This document shows positions 43,142-52,857 of a DNA stretch of 64,000 bases, piece by piece. This stretch comes from Megalopta genalis. Taxonomy: Eukaryota; Arthropoda; Insecta; Hymenoptera; Halictidae. A model generated the notes under the pieces. That model did no database searches. It worked only from the letters and a program-made list of their open reading frames with translations, and was not told the origin of the DNA. Every line of letters begins with the position of its first letter. Positions within the stretch are counted from its first letter, which is position 1. The stretch spans positions 243,274 to 307,273 of the forward strand of contig NW_027476331.1 of NCBI RefSeq assembly GCF_051020955.1, read 5' to 3'. The position numbers and the translations under genes were made by a program.

Positions 43142-44695
43142 ATGAAAGACACGATTGACATCGCCTGCTTCACACCGGCGGATCTACGTACCACAGACGG
43201 AACTACGCGCAGAATCCTTCAGAAGATGGCATGTCTCGACGATATCCTTGTCCAGGAGGCCCGCAAGGGAGAGGTCGCCCACCTCCAGACCACTACCTCT
43301 ATTCCAAGCAAAAGCGGCGGTATGACAAGGAAATCCAGGACCCACTTCTTTCTTATCCATAAGGATAATGAGAAGGACACTATCGACTTGCACGTGGTAT
43401 ACGAGTGCCTCAGGAAAATGGCGCACCTAAGTACGGATACTTCGGCTGGAAAAGTAATCACGTTGATTTGCCCCGACGAAGTAAGTATAAATATTAGCAG
43501 GAATCTTGTTGAATTGATCTTCTCACAGAGCAACTTGATGATCCACCTCCGCTCAAGTAAGGGAGGGGGACCAGACATAAAAATGATCAAAAGCTCTGAC
43601 GGCACTGGTAAGCCCGCGACGGAAACCATTACCATATCCAGTAACGGACAAACATACGCTGACATGCTGCGTTCTGTTAAAAAGAACGTCGACGTTAACC
43701 GAGAGGGGATTGACATCGCTTACGTCAAAGCGAACCTGAAAGGAGACCTAGTTATCTCTGTCAAGGGTGACCGAGGGAAGGTAACAGGACTCTCCGCACT
43801 AATTAATAAAAAGATTGCCGGAGTTAAAGCGAAAATATCAACCCGCAATACAAAAACTCTCCACCTTAAGGGTTTAGACGGGGATGTTACGACCGAGGAC
43901 ATATCGAGTACACTATACAAGATGCTGGGCTCGACCTTGGATCCTCAGGAAGTTCAGGTGAAAGCCCTTCGTCCTGGGTGCGCGGGTAGCCAAAATGCTA
44001 CCGTCATCACTTCCACTAAAAACGCGGAAAGGCTCCTAAAGGTGAAACGCTTCAGGGTTGGATGGGGCCTCTGTCGTGTGGTTGAACGGATAGAGGTCAC
44101 CCAATGTTACAGGTGCCGCGAATACGGTCATCGCAGCTCAACATGTAAAAATGCGGACAGGTCTAAGAGCTGCCGCAGGTGCGGTGACCTTGGACACATG
44201 GAGAAATCCTGCACTAATGCGGAAAAATGCCTTAATTGCAGTATGCAGGGCCACAGGGACGGGACTCTCAAGTGCCCTGCATACTGCAAGGCACTCAACG
44301 AAGCCCGCGAGAAACGCAACAATGACAAAGGGGTTAAAGCCAAACCACCAACTGACGGCTCCATGAACGACGCAAAAAAACCGAAGACGAATAAATTGAC
44401 GAACTCGGGCAGGACACCGAAACAACCTAAGGGAGGTAAATTTAGTACCGACTCAAGCTCACCTATAGTGAGCCTTGATTGTAAAGACGCATCGACAGCC
44501 CTGAGAGAGGCCGATGCTGATAAACAGACGACTAACCCCACTCCAAGGGCAAACAAGGATAAGGACGCAAGGGTGATGCTGGTCCCCAGAAGTGCCTCCG
44601 ATATATTTAGCGAGGATTTCTCCAGGGTACTCTTACCCTCCGGAGGCGAGACGCTAATACAAGCACCCGAAAAGGGCTACGACGATAAGGGCTAA
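43142..44695 (+). CDS. ORF1 (gag-like, three CCHC zinc knuckles), main open part
   Basis: Open for 517 residues. The nucleic-acid-binding signature is clear: knuckle 1 at C322, C325, H330, C335 (CX2CX4HX4C); knuckle 2 at C344, C347, H352, C357; knuckle 3 at C363, C366, H371, C378 (six residues in the last gap). Roughly residues 240-320, containing LHLKGLDGD and RVGWGLCRV, match the RRM-like region that precedes the knuckles in insect R1 and Jockey ORF1 proteins. After the knuckles comes a Lys/Asn/Thr-rich hydrophilic tail. In such elements this protein coats the RNA and joins the ribonucleoprotein. The ATG at 43142 is the first in this frame after the upstream frameshift; the frame is open back to 43118, so the true start was probably 42572. 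ORF2 remnants begin just downstream. Confidence 0.88.
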   Translation: MKDTIDIACFTPADLRTTDGTTRRILQKMACLDDILVQEARKGEVAHLQTTTSIPSKSGGMTRKSRTHFFLIHKDNEKDTIDLHVVYECLRKMAHLSTDTSAGKVITLICPDEVSINISRNLVELIFSQSNLMIHLRSSKGGGPDIKMIKSSDGTGKPATETITISSNGQTYADMLRSVKKNVDVNREGIDIAYVKANLKGDLVISVKGDRGKVTGLSALINKKIAGVKAKISTRNTKTLHLKGLDGDVTTEDISSTLYKMLGSTLDPQEVQVKALRPGCAGSQNATVITSTKNAERLLKVKRFRVGWGLCRVVERIEVTQCYRCREYGHRSSTCKNADRSKSCRRCGDLGHMEKSCTNAEKCLNCSMQGHRDGTLKCPAYCKALNEAREKRNNDKGVKAKPPTDGSMNDAKKPKTNKLTNSGRTPKQPKGGKFSTDSSSPIVSLDCKDASTALREADADKQTTNPTPRANKDKDARVMLVPRSASDIFSEDFSRVLLPSGGETLIQAPEKGYDDKG

Positions 44696-44751
44696 CTCCT
44701 TTGTCCATTACTCTTGGACCCTTCATTATTGTTAACAAGTTCACTGTTCAC

Positions 44752-44889
44752 ATGCAAGGGAAACATAATAAGAAGGCGTCTAAGGACACTCACCTAAACT
44801 TATTACAAATCAACCTGCACAATTGTGCACCGAGTCATAGAGTTCACTTTGAGTTTTTGCGTCGAGGACGGTGCTGCCGAAATTTGTAG
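44752..44889 (+). pseudogene. ORF2 N-terminus: APE-type endonuclease remnant with large internal deletion
   Basis: The ATG at 44752 lies 56 bp after the ORF1 stop. About 16 residues on comes LNLLQINLHNC, the hallmark opening of the apurinic-like endonuclease in R1-type ORF2 proteins. It is followed almost at once by SHRVHFEF, which resembles the last endonuclease motif (S-D-H-R then alternating hydrophobic residues) with the Asp missing. The roughly 190 residues expected between these motifs, including most catalytic residues, are gone. The frame then stops at 44889, while the ORF2 continuation is in another frame, so a frameshift lies near 44850. I infer one internal deletion plus one small indel. 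Confidence 0.75.
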
Positions 44890-45811
44890 TAGCGACAGCA
44901 GCACCAACCGGAACGGATTATTACCAAGGTTCCGACTCCGAAGCGCGAAATGGCCCGAGTTCGACAAGGCGCTGCAGGAAAGTAAGAGGAGTATATCCCC
45001 CAATCCATTGAATAATAAGGGGGAAGTCGAACATCTAGCACAGGAGTTCGAAAGAATGATCGTCCAAGCGTGCGACTCCTCGATGCCAACCAAGCAGTGG
45101 CATTCAAAATCCGTCCCATGGTGGACGGCCAACCTGACGAGGCAGAAGAGTCGAGTCTATAAACTTAGACGAGCCTCGCAGAACGCGGCATGTTCAGAGG
45201 AGCAGAAGGCGGCCAAGAGGACCGAGTATCTCAAACAGAGAAAGGCCTACAAAGCCGCCATTAAAGCTGCTCGGTCGCACAGCTGGCGTGCATTCGTGAC
45301 CGAGCAGGGAAACAAAGAACCCTGGGGCCTCATTTATAAGATCACGCGGCAGAAGATGACAGCCAGCATGGTCATCTCGAATATTAACCTTAACACTACC
45401 CAGGGTTATACTACAGACTGGGACTCCACCGCTTCCGCGCTGCTGGAGGGGTTAATTCCGGACGATAGCCCCACGAATGACTCCCCGGATCATGCGCGAG
45501 TCAGGAGGGAAGCTGCCATCGAGCCGGAGAGTGAGGACGCCAGTCCCTTCACCCTCTCGGAGCTCAGATCGGCGGTCAACCGATTGAAGAGCGGCAAGTG
45601 TCCAGGCCTAGACCGAATTGAGCCGGAGGTTCTAGAACGCTCGTTTAATACGATCTCACGCGAGCTCCTCCGACTCTACAACGGATGCCTGGCACACGGA
45701 GTCTTTCCCGCGGAATGGAAAGTCGGGTCCATCATCTCCATCCTTAAAGGACCCGAGAAACCTGAAACGGAGATAAAGTCCTACAGACCTATATGCTTGT
45801 TTCGGTCGTAG
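44825..45811 (+). pseudogene. ORF2 middle part: linker and N-terminal reverse transcriptase
   Basis: Continuation of ORF2 in a second frame; no ATG is expected because it is an internal piece. After the endonuclease remnant comes the usual linker, recognisable by SVPWWTANLTRQKSRVY, which resembles the VPWW segment of R1-type proteins. The first reverse transcriptase blocks follow: SGKCPGLDRIEPEVL at about residues 256-270, then FPAEWKVGSIISILKG and KSYRPICL. The frame ends at a TAG at 45809-45811, just where the conserved text should run from PICL into SVVGKVLEK. That text carries on in the neighbouring frame, so one base appears to be missing near 45803. Confidence 0.82.
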
Positions 45812-47346
45812 GCAAAGTCTTAGAGAAGCTAATCGCTACGCGATTAGCTAGTTCGTTTTTGCACCCCGACTACGCCTCCGATCGGCAATACGGATTCAGG
45901 CCGCATCGATCCACGACTGATGTCGTGGTAAAGATGAGGGAGCTTGCGTCCGGTCGAGAGGAAAAGTACGTCGTGGGTCTGCTCTTCGACATAGCCGCAG
46001 CCTTTGATAACGTCTGGTGGCCAAGCATACTCAACGCGTTGAGGAAGCGAGGCTGCCCAAAAAACCTATTTAGATTGGTGGTCGACTACTTCGACGGCCG
46101 CGTGGTGACTATGGTGTCTGATCGCGGTGCAGTGCGGAAGAAAGTCACTAAGGGCTGCCCACAGGGATCAATTCTTGGTCCGAGCTGTTGGAACTTAGTC
46201 TTCGACGAGGTTCTACAGCTCCTATCGAACGCCGGGCTCGCTTGCGAGCCCATCGCCTATGCAGACGACCTTCTTCTCTTGATCTTTGCGAACAGCAGGA
46301 AGGGTCTAGAAAGCAATGGACAATTGGTTGCGGACACCATTTCTCGCTGGTGCGATCAGCAGAAATTGTCGCTGTCTGCGACCAAGACTGAGATGATATT
46401 CTTGAAAGGCTCTCTCGACAGAGAGAGGCCACCTGTGATAAAAGTAGGAGGTCGGAATATTGCCGTCAAGGACTATGTGCGTTACCTTGGCGTGCATTTT
46501 GACTCTGGACTGGGTATCCATTCCCACGTCGAGTATTTGAATGCTAAGTCCTTGCGAACGTTTAATGCGCTAGCAAGGATTGCTAAGTCGAACTGGGGAT
46601 TGGGATATCGGACGATGCGTACTTTGTACTGCGGCTTGTTTGTCCCAATCGTCACGTATGCTGCCGCGGGCTGGGCAGACCGCCTTACCTCTGGGACGAG
46701 TAAATTGTTCACCAGGGCGCAGAGGCGTATTCTGCTTGGCTGCGTCAAAGCCTACAGGACAGTCTCCACTGATGCGATCCCCGTGATCGCCGGGGAGATA
46801 CCTGTGGACTTGGCGATAGCGGAGTTCAGCTGCGTGTACAAAGCCAGGAAGAAACTCGGGTTCCAACATGGAACCTATCAAGTGAGTCAGGCCGAATTGG
46901 CTGACGAAGTCGTCACCGAAGCCCAAGTTCGCAGAAGGCTGAGGGAGGCGACTTTAGAGATGTGGCAGCAGAGATGGTCGTCCTCGACGAAGGGTAGGGA
47001 AACCTTCCAATACTTCGGCGAGGTATCAGACCGACTCTCAGCGAGCTGGATCAGAGTCGACCATGATGTAGCGCAGTTCTTGAGCGGACACGGAGACTTC
47101 CGTGCGAAGCTCAAGACGTTCGCCCTGGTCGACGATGAGTTGTGCGAATGTGGGGAGGAGGAAACTCCAAACCACGTCCTCTACGATTGTCAGCGTTACG
47201 TAGAGGACAGGGAACACCTACGCCAGGCGGCGATTCGAGAAGGATTTCAGTGGCCGATCGACAAAGCCAGCCTGGTGTCAGAGCAGCTCTTTAAGGAGTT
47301 CCAGAAATTCGCACGATCCGTAAGAACGACAAAGAGAGGAACATAG
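45793..47346 (+). CDS. ORF2 C-terminal part: reverse transcriptase core and Cys/His knuckle (element A)
   Basis: A 517-residue open stretch copying RNA into DNA in the intact family. Visible blocks: QYGFRPHRST at residues 32-41; motif A LLFDIAAAFD with D66 as the likely first catalytic Asp; motif B GCPQGSILGP at 121-130; motif C AYADD with D158 and D159. The catalytic triad is therefore intact. The thumb region follows, then LGCVKAYRT, and near the end a zinc knuckle at C451, C453, H461, C466. There is no RNase H domain. The ATG at 45793 is incidental, since the frame is the continuation of the preceding piece after a one-base shift. The stop is TAG at 47344. Without an endonuclease and with a split frame this copy cannot support its own insertion. 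Confidence 0.88.
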   Translation: MLVSVVGKVLEKLIATRLASSFLHPDYASDRQYGFRPHRSTTDVVVKMRELASGREEKYVVGLLFDIAAAFDNVWWPSILNALRKRGCPKNLFRLVVDYFDGRVVTMVSDRGAVRKKVTKGCPQGSILGPSCWNLVFDEVLQLLSNAGLACEPIAYADDLLLLIFANSRKGLESNGQLVADTISRWCDQQKLSLSATKTEMIFLKGSLDRERPPVIKVGGRNIAVKDYVRYLGVHFDSGLGIHSHVEYLNAKSLRTFNALARIAKSNWGLGYRTMRTLYCGLFVPIVTYAAAGWADRLTSGTSKLFTRAQRRILLGCVKAYRTVSTDAIPVIAGEIPVDLAIAEFSCVYKARKKLGFQHGTYQVSQAELADEVVTEAQVRRRLREATLEMWQQRWSSSTKGRETFQYFGEVSDRLSASWIRVDHDVAQFLSGHGDFRAKLKTFALVDDELCECGEEETPNHVLYDCQRYVEDREHLRQAAIREGFQWPIDKASLVSEQLFKEFQKFARSVRTTKRGT

Positions 47347-47651
47347 AACGAAACTGAATACGGAGCGTGGACTCGTCCAGCTCCGTCGATGTACGGCATG
47401 CTGGGCGAACCCCTCGGGGTTCGTCCCCTCGGGCCAGGCTGAAGCCCCTCTTGCGGAGATAAAAGATTTTAACACTACTCCGTAAGAGTGCCTGGATTGG
47501 ATTGGACTCGAGGTGGCAGTGGGAGTAGCACGCTGTCTTCCCCTGATACGATAGTGAACGAGGGTAGAGCCCGAACATCAGGCATAAGTCGCAAGAGCGG
47601 CCGGTATGGTCCACCAAGGACTTAGGTACGGCCCGTCTCTCAGAGACCACA
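47347..47651 (+). other. 3' untranslated stretch of element A and junction zone to fragment B
   Basis: About 300 bp with no coding similarity that I can see, following the ORF2 stop. It contains a perfect hairpin at 47406-47423. Somewhere between here and about 47680 the sequence passes into fragment B; I cannot place the joint to the base. There is no A-run and no satellite sequence at the joint, so element A shows no 3' end of its own. Confidence 0.6.
47406..47423 (+). other. Perfect inverted repeat in 3' untranslated region
   Basis: CGAACCCC, a two-base TC loop, then GGGGTTCG: an eight-base perfect stem, 60 bases after the ORF2 stop. It is followed by a second CCCCTCGGG. It could fold in the RNA, but no known function can be assigned from the sequence alone. 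Confidence 0.5.
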
Positions 47652-48803
47652 GTTATTACGACAAACACTAACTGCAGCCTATTAGGCTTCGCCGACGACG
47701 CTGCACTCGTCATATCTGCCAGGGATATTGAGGCAGCCAGAAACAAGGCTACCGCCGCCTTGAAATCAGTCAAGACTTGGTTTGACCAAAATCATTTAGA
47801 ACTTGCGGAGGAAAAATGAGAGGTCCTTCACCTCACAAGCAGGAAGACCAAGCGGTCCATCGACCTGAGGATTGGTAATAATACTCTTAAGGCATGAACA
47901 GCTACACGCTACCTTGGTGTGGTCATTGAGGCCAATCAAGTGTTTCGGAAGCACATACTTAATGCCTGTGAAAAGGCCACTAAGTATGCAGGAATGTTGT
48001 GCAGGATACTGGCCAACATCGGGGGTGGCGGTTATTGGGCACGTTCCTTATATTACCGCGTAGTGGAGTCAGTATGCATTTATGCGGCTCCAATATGGGC
48101 TCCTGCGGTCAATATGTCCAACAACAGAAAGCACCCCAACGCTGCGCAAAAGACGATCCTGGCGAGGGTGGTTAGAGCATATCGTACCACCGCGCTCGAC
48201 GCCTTGTGCGTCCTTGCGGGTTTTCCCCCTTTCGACTTGGTGGCAAACGAAAGGAGGCGCATCTACGTGAAAACAACGGATCTGGACAGGAGGGCACCCG
48301 ACTACAAGCGCCGGATGCACCTGATCAGGAAGGAAGAGCGTGACCGGACGTTGTCCGAATGGCAGAAGAGATGGGATTTAGCACTCCATGGCCGGAGGAC
48401 TCACTCTCTAATCCCGAAGATTGCGGACTGGATCGGGTGGGGCCCTCCCCTGCTCGAGTTTCGACTGGCGCAGGTGCTGACTGGACATGGTTGCTTCTCA
48501 AGCTTCCTTAAGCGTATTGTGAAGATAGACCAGTCCAGATGCCTGCTCTGCGGGGTGGACGATGACACCATTGAGCACGCTATTATGATGTGCCGGGCCT
48601 TTGACGACGAACGAGCCACATTGGTGAAAGAAATTGGAGTGCTTTCATTTGACATGGTATTACTTATACTGAAAGACTCGAGCAAAAGGACATCTTCTAA
48701 AAAGTTTATTGACGACTGCCTCAAGAGGAAGGAGGCTGCCCTCAACGACCTCCAGAGGAAGGAGAGACCGAATTTCACAGCCAGGACCAGGACTCAAATG
48801 TAA
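47652..48803 (+). pseudogene. Fragment B: 3' part of a second R1-type reverse transcriptase
   Basis: A different, truncated ORF2 begins near LLGFADDAALVI (FADD at 47688-47699), the catalytic motif C of a reverse transcriptase. It continues with NKATAALKSVKTWF, typical of the palm-thumb region. Two in-frame TGA codons follow, at 47817 (in the conserved EEK-x-EVL segment) and 47895 (just before TATRYLGVVI). From there it is open to the TAA at 48801, covering RVVRAYRTTALDALCVLAGF and a C-terminal knuckle CLLC...H...C (CX2CX8HX4C). Element A already has its own version of all these blocks with quite different residues, so B is another family and not a duplicated end. The N-terminal two thirds of its ORF2 are absent. 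Confidence 0.87.
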
Positions 48804-48997
48804 GGTGGTTCTAAGAAACGTAATTCCACCCGCCACCCTCACGAAGCAATGCTCTAGGGCGGATACCATCGATGGGGGATCCTACATCATGGCTGAAGGG
48901 AGGTTTAGGTTTTAGTGGGTATGCCTATAGCACTACCCTCGGACAGCCCCACACTACCATCGCTATGGTGTGCGTATAGCATTTCCCCCTCCACGGG
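48804..48997 (+). other. 3' untranslated region of fragment B
   Basis: About 190 bp from the stop codon to the A-run. It contains GGTTTTAGTGGGTATGCC and, further on, CCCCACACTACC; 3' tails with a GGTTTTAGTGGGTA string are, from memory, common in insect R1-like elements. A short bulged hairpin sits near the end (48956-48969: ACCAT, CGCT, ATGGT, extendable to CACAC/GTGTG with a three-base bulge). Such 3' structures can serve for recognition by the reverse transcriptase. Confidence 0.55.
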
Positions 48998-49004
48998 AAA
49001 AAAA
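48998..49004 (+). other. Short 3' A-run of the retrotransposon
   Basis: Seven A residues (eight counting the first base of the flanking repeat) follow CCACGGG and meet the right target-site copy. A short A-tail fits target-primed reverse transcription and marks the 3' end of the insertion, which is the end of fragment B. Confidence 0.8.
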
Positions 49005-49018
49005 ATGTATATCACAAG
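49005..49018 (+). repeat. Target-site duplication, right copy
   Basis: An exact second copy of ATGTATATCACAAG directly after the A-run. The satellite then resumes as GTATTTTAATCAT and jumps to ACTTCGCATTGA. Compared with the usual type-4 and type-5 units, about 38-40 bases are missing just inside the right flank. Confidence 0.75.
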
Positions 49019-49743
49019 TATTTTAATCATACTTCGCATTGATGTGAAGCTAAATAATGTGATTCGCTTGGATTTGAAGTTACCTCGTTTCTTTCGCATG
49101 CATTTGAAGCTAAATCATGTATAAAACAAGTGCTTGTAGCTAACCTATTCGTCTCGCATGGATTTGAGACTAAGCCTTCTACTTCGCAATGATTTGAAGC
49201 TAACTCATGTCTTTCGCTTGGATTTGAAGCTAACTCGATTGTTTCGCCAGCATTTGAAGCTATATCACTTATAGTCGCAAGCATTTGAAGCTAAATCATT
49301 CGTTTTGCATGGATTTGAAGCTAAACCCTCTACATCACATTGATTTGAAGCTAAACCAAGTGTTTCGCTTGGACTTGAAGCTGACTCGTCTGTTTCACAT
49401 GCAGTTGAAGTTAAATCATGTATACCACAAGTATTTGAAGCTAAACCATTTGTTTCGCATGGATTCTAAGATAAGCCTTCTACTTCGCATTGATTTGAAG
49501 TTAAATCCTGTGTTTCGCATGGATTTGAAGCTAACTCGTTTGTTTCGCCTGCATTTGAAGCAAAATCATGTATATCACAATTATTTGAAGCTGATCCATT
49601 TGTTTCACATGAATTTCAAGCTAAACCATGTGTTTCGAATGAATTTGAAGCTAAATCATGTGTTTCGCTTGGATTTGAAGCTAACACGTTCGTTTCACAT
49701 GCAGTTGAAGCTAAATCATCTATATCACAAGTATTTGAAGCTC

Positions 49744-51300
49744 AACCAGTTGATTCGCATGGATTTCAAAATAAGCCTTCTACTTCGCATTGATTTGAAG
49801 CTAAATCATGTGTTTCGCTTGGATTTCAAGTTAACTCGTTTGTTTCGCATGCAATTGATGATAGATCATGTATCAAACAAGTATTTGAAGCTAAACCATT
49901 TGATTCGCATGGATTAGATGCTATGCCATCTACTTCGCTTTTATTTGAAACTGAATCATGTGTTTCTCTTGAATTTGAAGCTAAAACGTTCGTTTCACAT
50001 ACAGTTGAAGCTAAATCATGTATGTCACAAGTATTTGAAGCTGAACCATTTGTTCCGCACGAATATCAGGCTAAACCATGTGTTTGGAATGAATTTGAAG
50101 CTAAATCATGCGTTTCGCATAGATTTGAAGCTAACTCATTTGTTACGCATGCAGTTGAAGCTGAATCATGTATATCACAGGTGTTTGAAGCTAAACCATT
50201 TGTTTCGCATGGATTCGAAGATAACCCTTCTACTTCGAATTGATTTGAAGCTAGATCATGTGTTTCGCTTGGATTTCAAACTAACTCGTTCGTTTCGCAT
50301 GCAGTTGAAGCTAAATCATGTATATCACAAGTATGTGAAGCTAAACCATTTGCTACGCATGGATTTTAAGCTAAGCCTTCTACTTCGCATTGATTTGATG
50401 CTAAATCTGGTGTTTCGCATGGATTTGAAGCTAAGCCTTCAACTTCGTGTTGACTTGATGCTAACTCATGTTTTTCGCTTGGATTTGAAGCTAACTCGTT
50501 TGTTTCGCATGCAGTTGAAGCTAAATCATGTATATCACAAGTATTTGGAGCTGAACCATTTGTTCCGCATGGATTTTAAAATAAGCCTTCTACTTCGCAT
50601 TGATTTTAATCTAAATCATCTGTTTTGGATGGATTTAAAGCTATCTCGTTTGTTTCGCATGCAGTTGAAGATAAATCATGTATATCACAAGTATTTGAAG
50701 CTAATCCATTTGTATCGGGTGGATTCGAAGATCAGCCTTCTACTTCGCATTGATTTGAAGTTAAATCATATGTTTCGCATGGATTTGAAGCTAATCGTTT
50801 GAATCGCATGTAATTGAAGCTAGATAATGTATCAAACAAGTATTTGTAGCTAAACCATTTGTTTCGCATGGCTTCGAAGATCAGCCATCTACCTCGTATT
50901 GATTTAAAACTAAATCATGTGTTTCGCATGGATTTGAAGCTAACTCGTTTGTATCGCATGCAGTTGAAGCTAAATCATGTATATCACAATTATATGAAGC
51001 TAAACCATTTGATTCGCATGGATTTCAGAATAAGCCTTCTACTTCGCATTGATTTTAATCTAAATCATCTGTTTCGCATGGATTAAAACTATCTCGTTTG
51101 TTTCGCATGCAGTTGAAGATAAATCATGCATATCACAATTATTTGAAGCTAAACCATTTGATTCGCATGGATTTGAAGATAAGCCTTCTACTTCGCATTG
51201 ATTTGAAGCAAAATCATGTGTTTCGCATGGATTTGAATCTAACTCGTTAGTTTTCATGCTGTTGAAGCTAAATCATGTATATCACAGTTATTTGAAGATA
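49744..51300. repeat. 1557-bp higher-order repeat, copy 1
   Basis: First of four consecutive copies with exactly the same period (52 units less three bases). Marker AACCAGTTGATTCGCATGG begins each copy. This one differs from the rest at scattered sites, for example GCTAAAACGTTCG near 49981 (others GCTAACACGTTCG) and AAATCTGGTG near 50404 (others AAATCGGGTG). It is the most diverged of the four, as an edge copy often is. Confidence 0.92.
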
Positions 51301-52857
51301 AACCAGTTGATTCGCATGGATTTCAAAATAAGCCTTCTACTTCGCATTGATTTGAAGCTAAATCATGTGTTTCGCTTGGATTTCAAGTTAACTCGTTTGT
51401 TTCGCATGCAATTGAAGATAGATCATGTATCAAACAAGTATTTGAAGCTAAACCATTTGATTCGCATGGATTAGATGCTATGCCATCTACTTCGCTTTTA
51501 TTTGAAACTGAATCATGTGTTTCTCTTGAATTTGAAGCTAACACGTTCGTTTCACATACAGTTGAAGCTAAATCATGTATGTCACAAGTATTTGAAGCTG
51601 AACCATTTGTTCCGCACGAATATCAGGCTAAACCATGTGTTTGGAATGAATTTGAAGCTAAATCATGCGTTTCGCATAGATTTGAAGCTAACTCATTTGT
51701 TACGCATGCAGTTGAAGCTGAATCATGTATATCACAGGTGTTTGAAGCTAAACCATTTGTTTCGCATGGATTCGAAGATAACCCTTCTACTTCGAATTGA
51801 TTTGAAGCTAGATCATGTGTTTCGCTTGGATTTCAAACTGACTCGTTCGTTTCGCATGCAGTTGAAGCTAAATCATGTATATCACAAGTATGTGAAGCTA
51901 AACCATTTGCTACGCATGGATTTCAAGCTAAGCCTTCTACTTCGCATTGATTTGATGCTAAATCGGGTGTTTCGCATGGATTTGAAGCTAAGCCTTCAAC
52001 TTCGTGTTGACTTGATGCTAACTCATGTTTTTCGCTTGGATTTGAAGCTAACTCGTTTGTTTCGCATGCAGTTGAAGCTAAATCATGTATATCACAAGTA
52101 TTTGGAGCTGAACCATTTGTTCCGCATGGATTTTAAAATAAGCCTTCTACTTCGCATTGATTTTAATCTAAATCATCTGTTTTGGATGGATTTAAAGCTA
52201 TCTCGTTTGTTTCGCATGCAGTTGAAGATAAATCATGTATATCACAAGTATTTGAAGCTAATCCATTTGTATCGGGTGGATTCGAAGATCAGCCTTCTAC
52301 TTCGCATTGATTTGAAGTTAAATCATATGTTTCGCATGGATTTGAAGCTAATCGTTTGAATCGCATGTAATTGAAGCTAGATAATGTATCAAACAAGTAT
52401 TTGTAGCTAAACCATTTGTTTCGCATGGCTTCGAAGATCAGCCATCTACCTCGTATTGATTTAAAACTAAATCATGTGTTTCGCATGGATTTGAAGCTAA
52501 CTCGTTTGTATCGCATGCAGTTGAAGCTAAATCATGTATATCACAATTATATGAAGCTAAACCATTTGATTCGCATGGATTTCAGAATAAGCCTTCTACT
52601 TCGCATTGATTTTAATCTAAATCATCTGTTTCGCATGGATTAAAACTATCTCGTTTGTTTCGCATGCAGTTGAAGATAAATCATGCATATCACAATTATT
52701 TGAAGCTAAACCATTTGATTCGCATGGATTTGAAGATAAGCCTTCTACTTCGCATTGATTTGAAGCAAAATCATGTGTTTCGCATGGATTTGAATCTAAC
52801 TCGTTAGTTTTCATGCTGTTGAAGCTAAATCATGTATATCACAGTTATTTGAAGATA
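51301..52857. repeat. 1557-bp higher-order repeat, copy 2
   Basis: Nearly identical to copies 3 and 4. It shares CAAACTGACTCGTTCG (about 51835) with copy 3, while copies 1 and 4 read CAAACTAACTCG. It shares GGATTTTAAAATAAGCC near 52130 with copy 1. Such crossed patterns suggest gene conversion or repeated unequal exchange. Confidence 0.93.

Larger units (their letters stand above)
42482..49004 (+). mobile_element. Composite R1-clade-type non-LTR retrotransposon (A + B), inactive
   Basis: A 6.5-kb insertion, visibly richer in G+C than the satellite, interrupts a type-3 unit. In order it holds: a short 5' leader; ORF1 with three CCHC knuckles; an ORF2 whose endonuclease is reduced to its two edges; a reverse transcriptase and a C-terminal knuckle; a 3' untranslated stretch; the 3' end of a second, clearly different reverse transcriptase; and an A-run. 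There are no long terminal repeats and no RNase H domain. The ORF1 knuckles plus the C-terminal ORF2 knuckle fit the R1 clade best, with Jockey-type elements as the alternative. Frameshifts and the endonuclease deletion make this copy inactive. Confidence 0.9.

Noticed and set aside
43219..43716. Minus-strand ORF opposite ORF1 (165 codons)
   Set aside because: Shadow of the plus-strand gag-like ORF; no recognisable domain.
46570..46926. Minus-strand ORF opposite the reverse transcriptase
   Set aside because: Overlaps the conserved plus-strand reverse transcriptase with no motif of its own.
47640..48803. Fragment B as a duplicated end of element A
   Set aside because: Equivalent blocks differ: YADD against FADD, LGCVKAYRTVSTDAI against RVVRAYRTTALDAL, and CX1C against CX2C knuckle. 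They are separate families.
42482..49004. LTR retrotransposon or retrovirus-like element
   Set aside because: No terminal repeats, protease, integrase or RNase H; the gene order and APE-type endonuclease remnant fit a non-LTR element.
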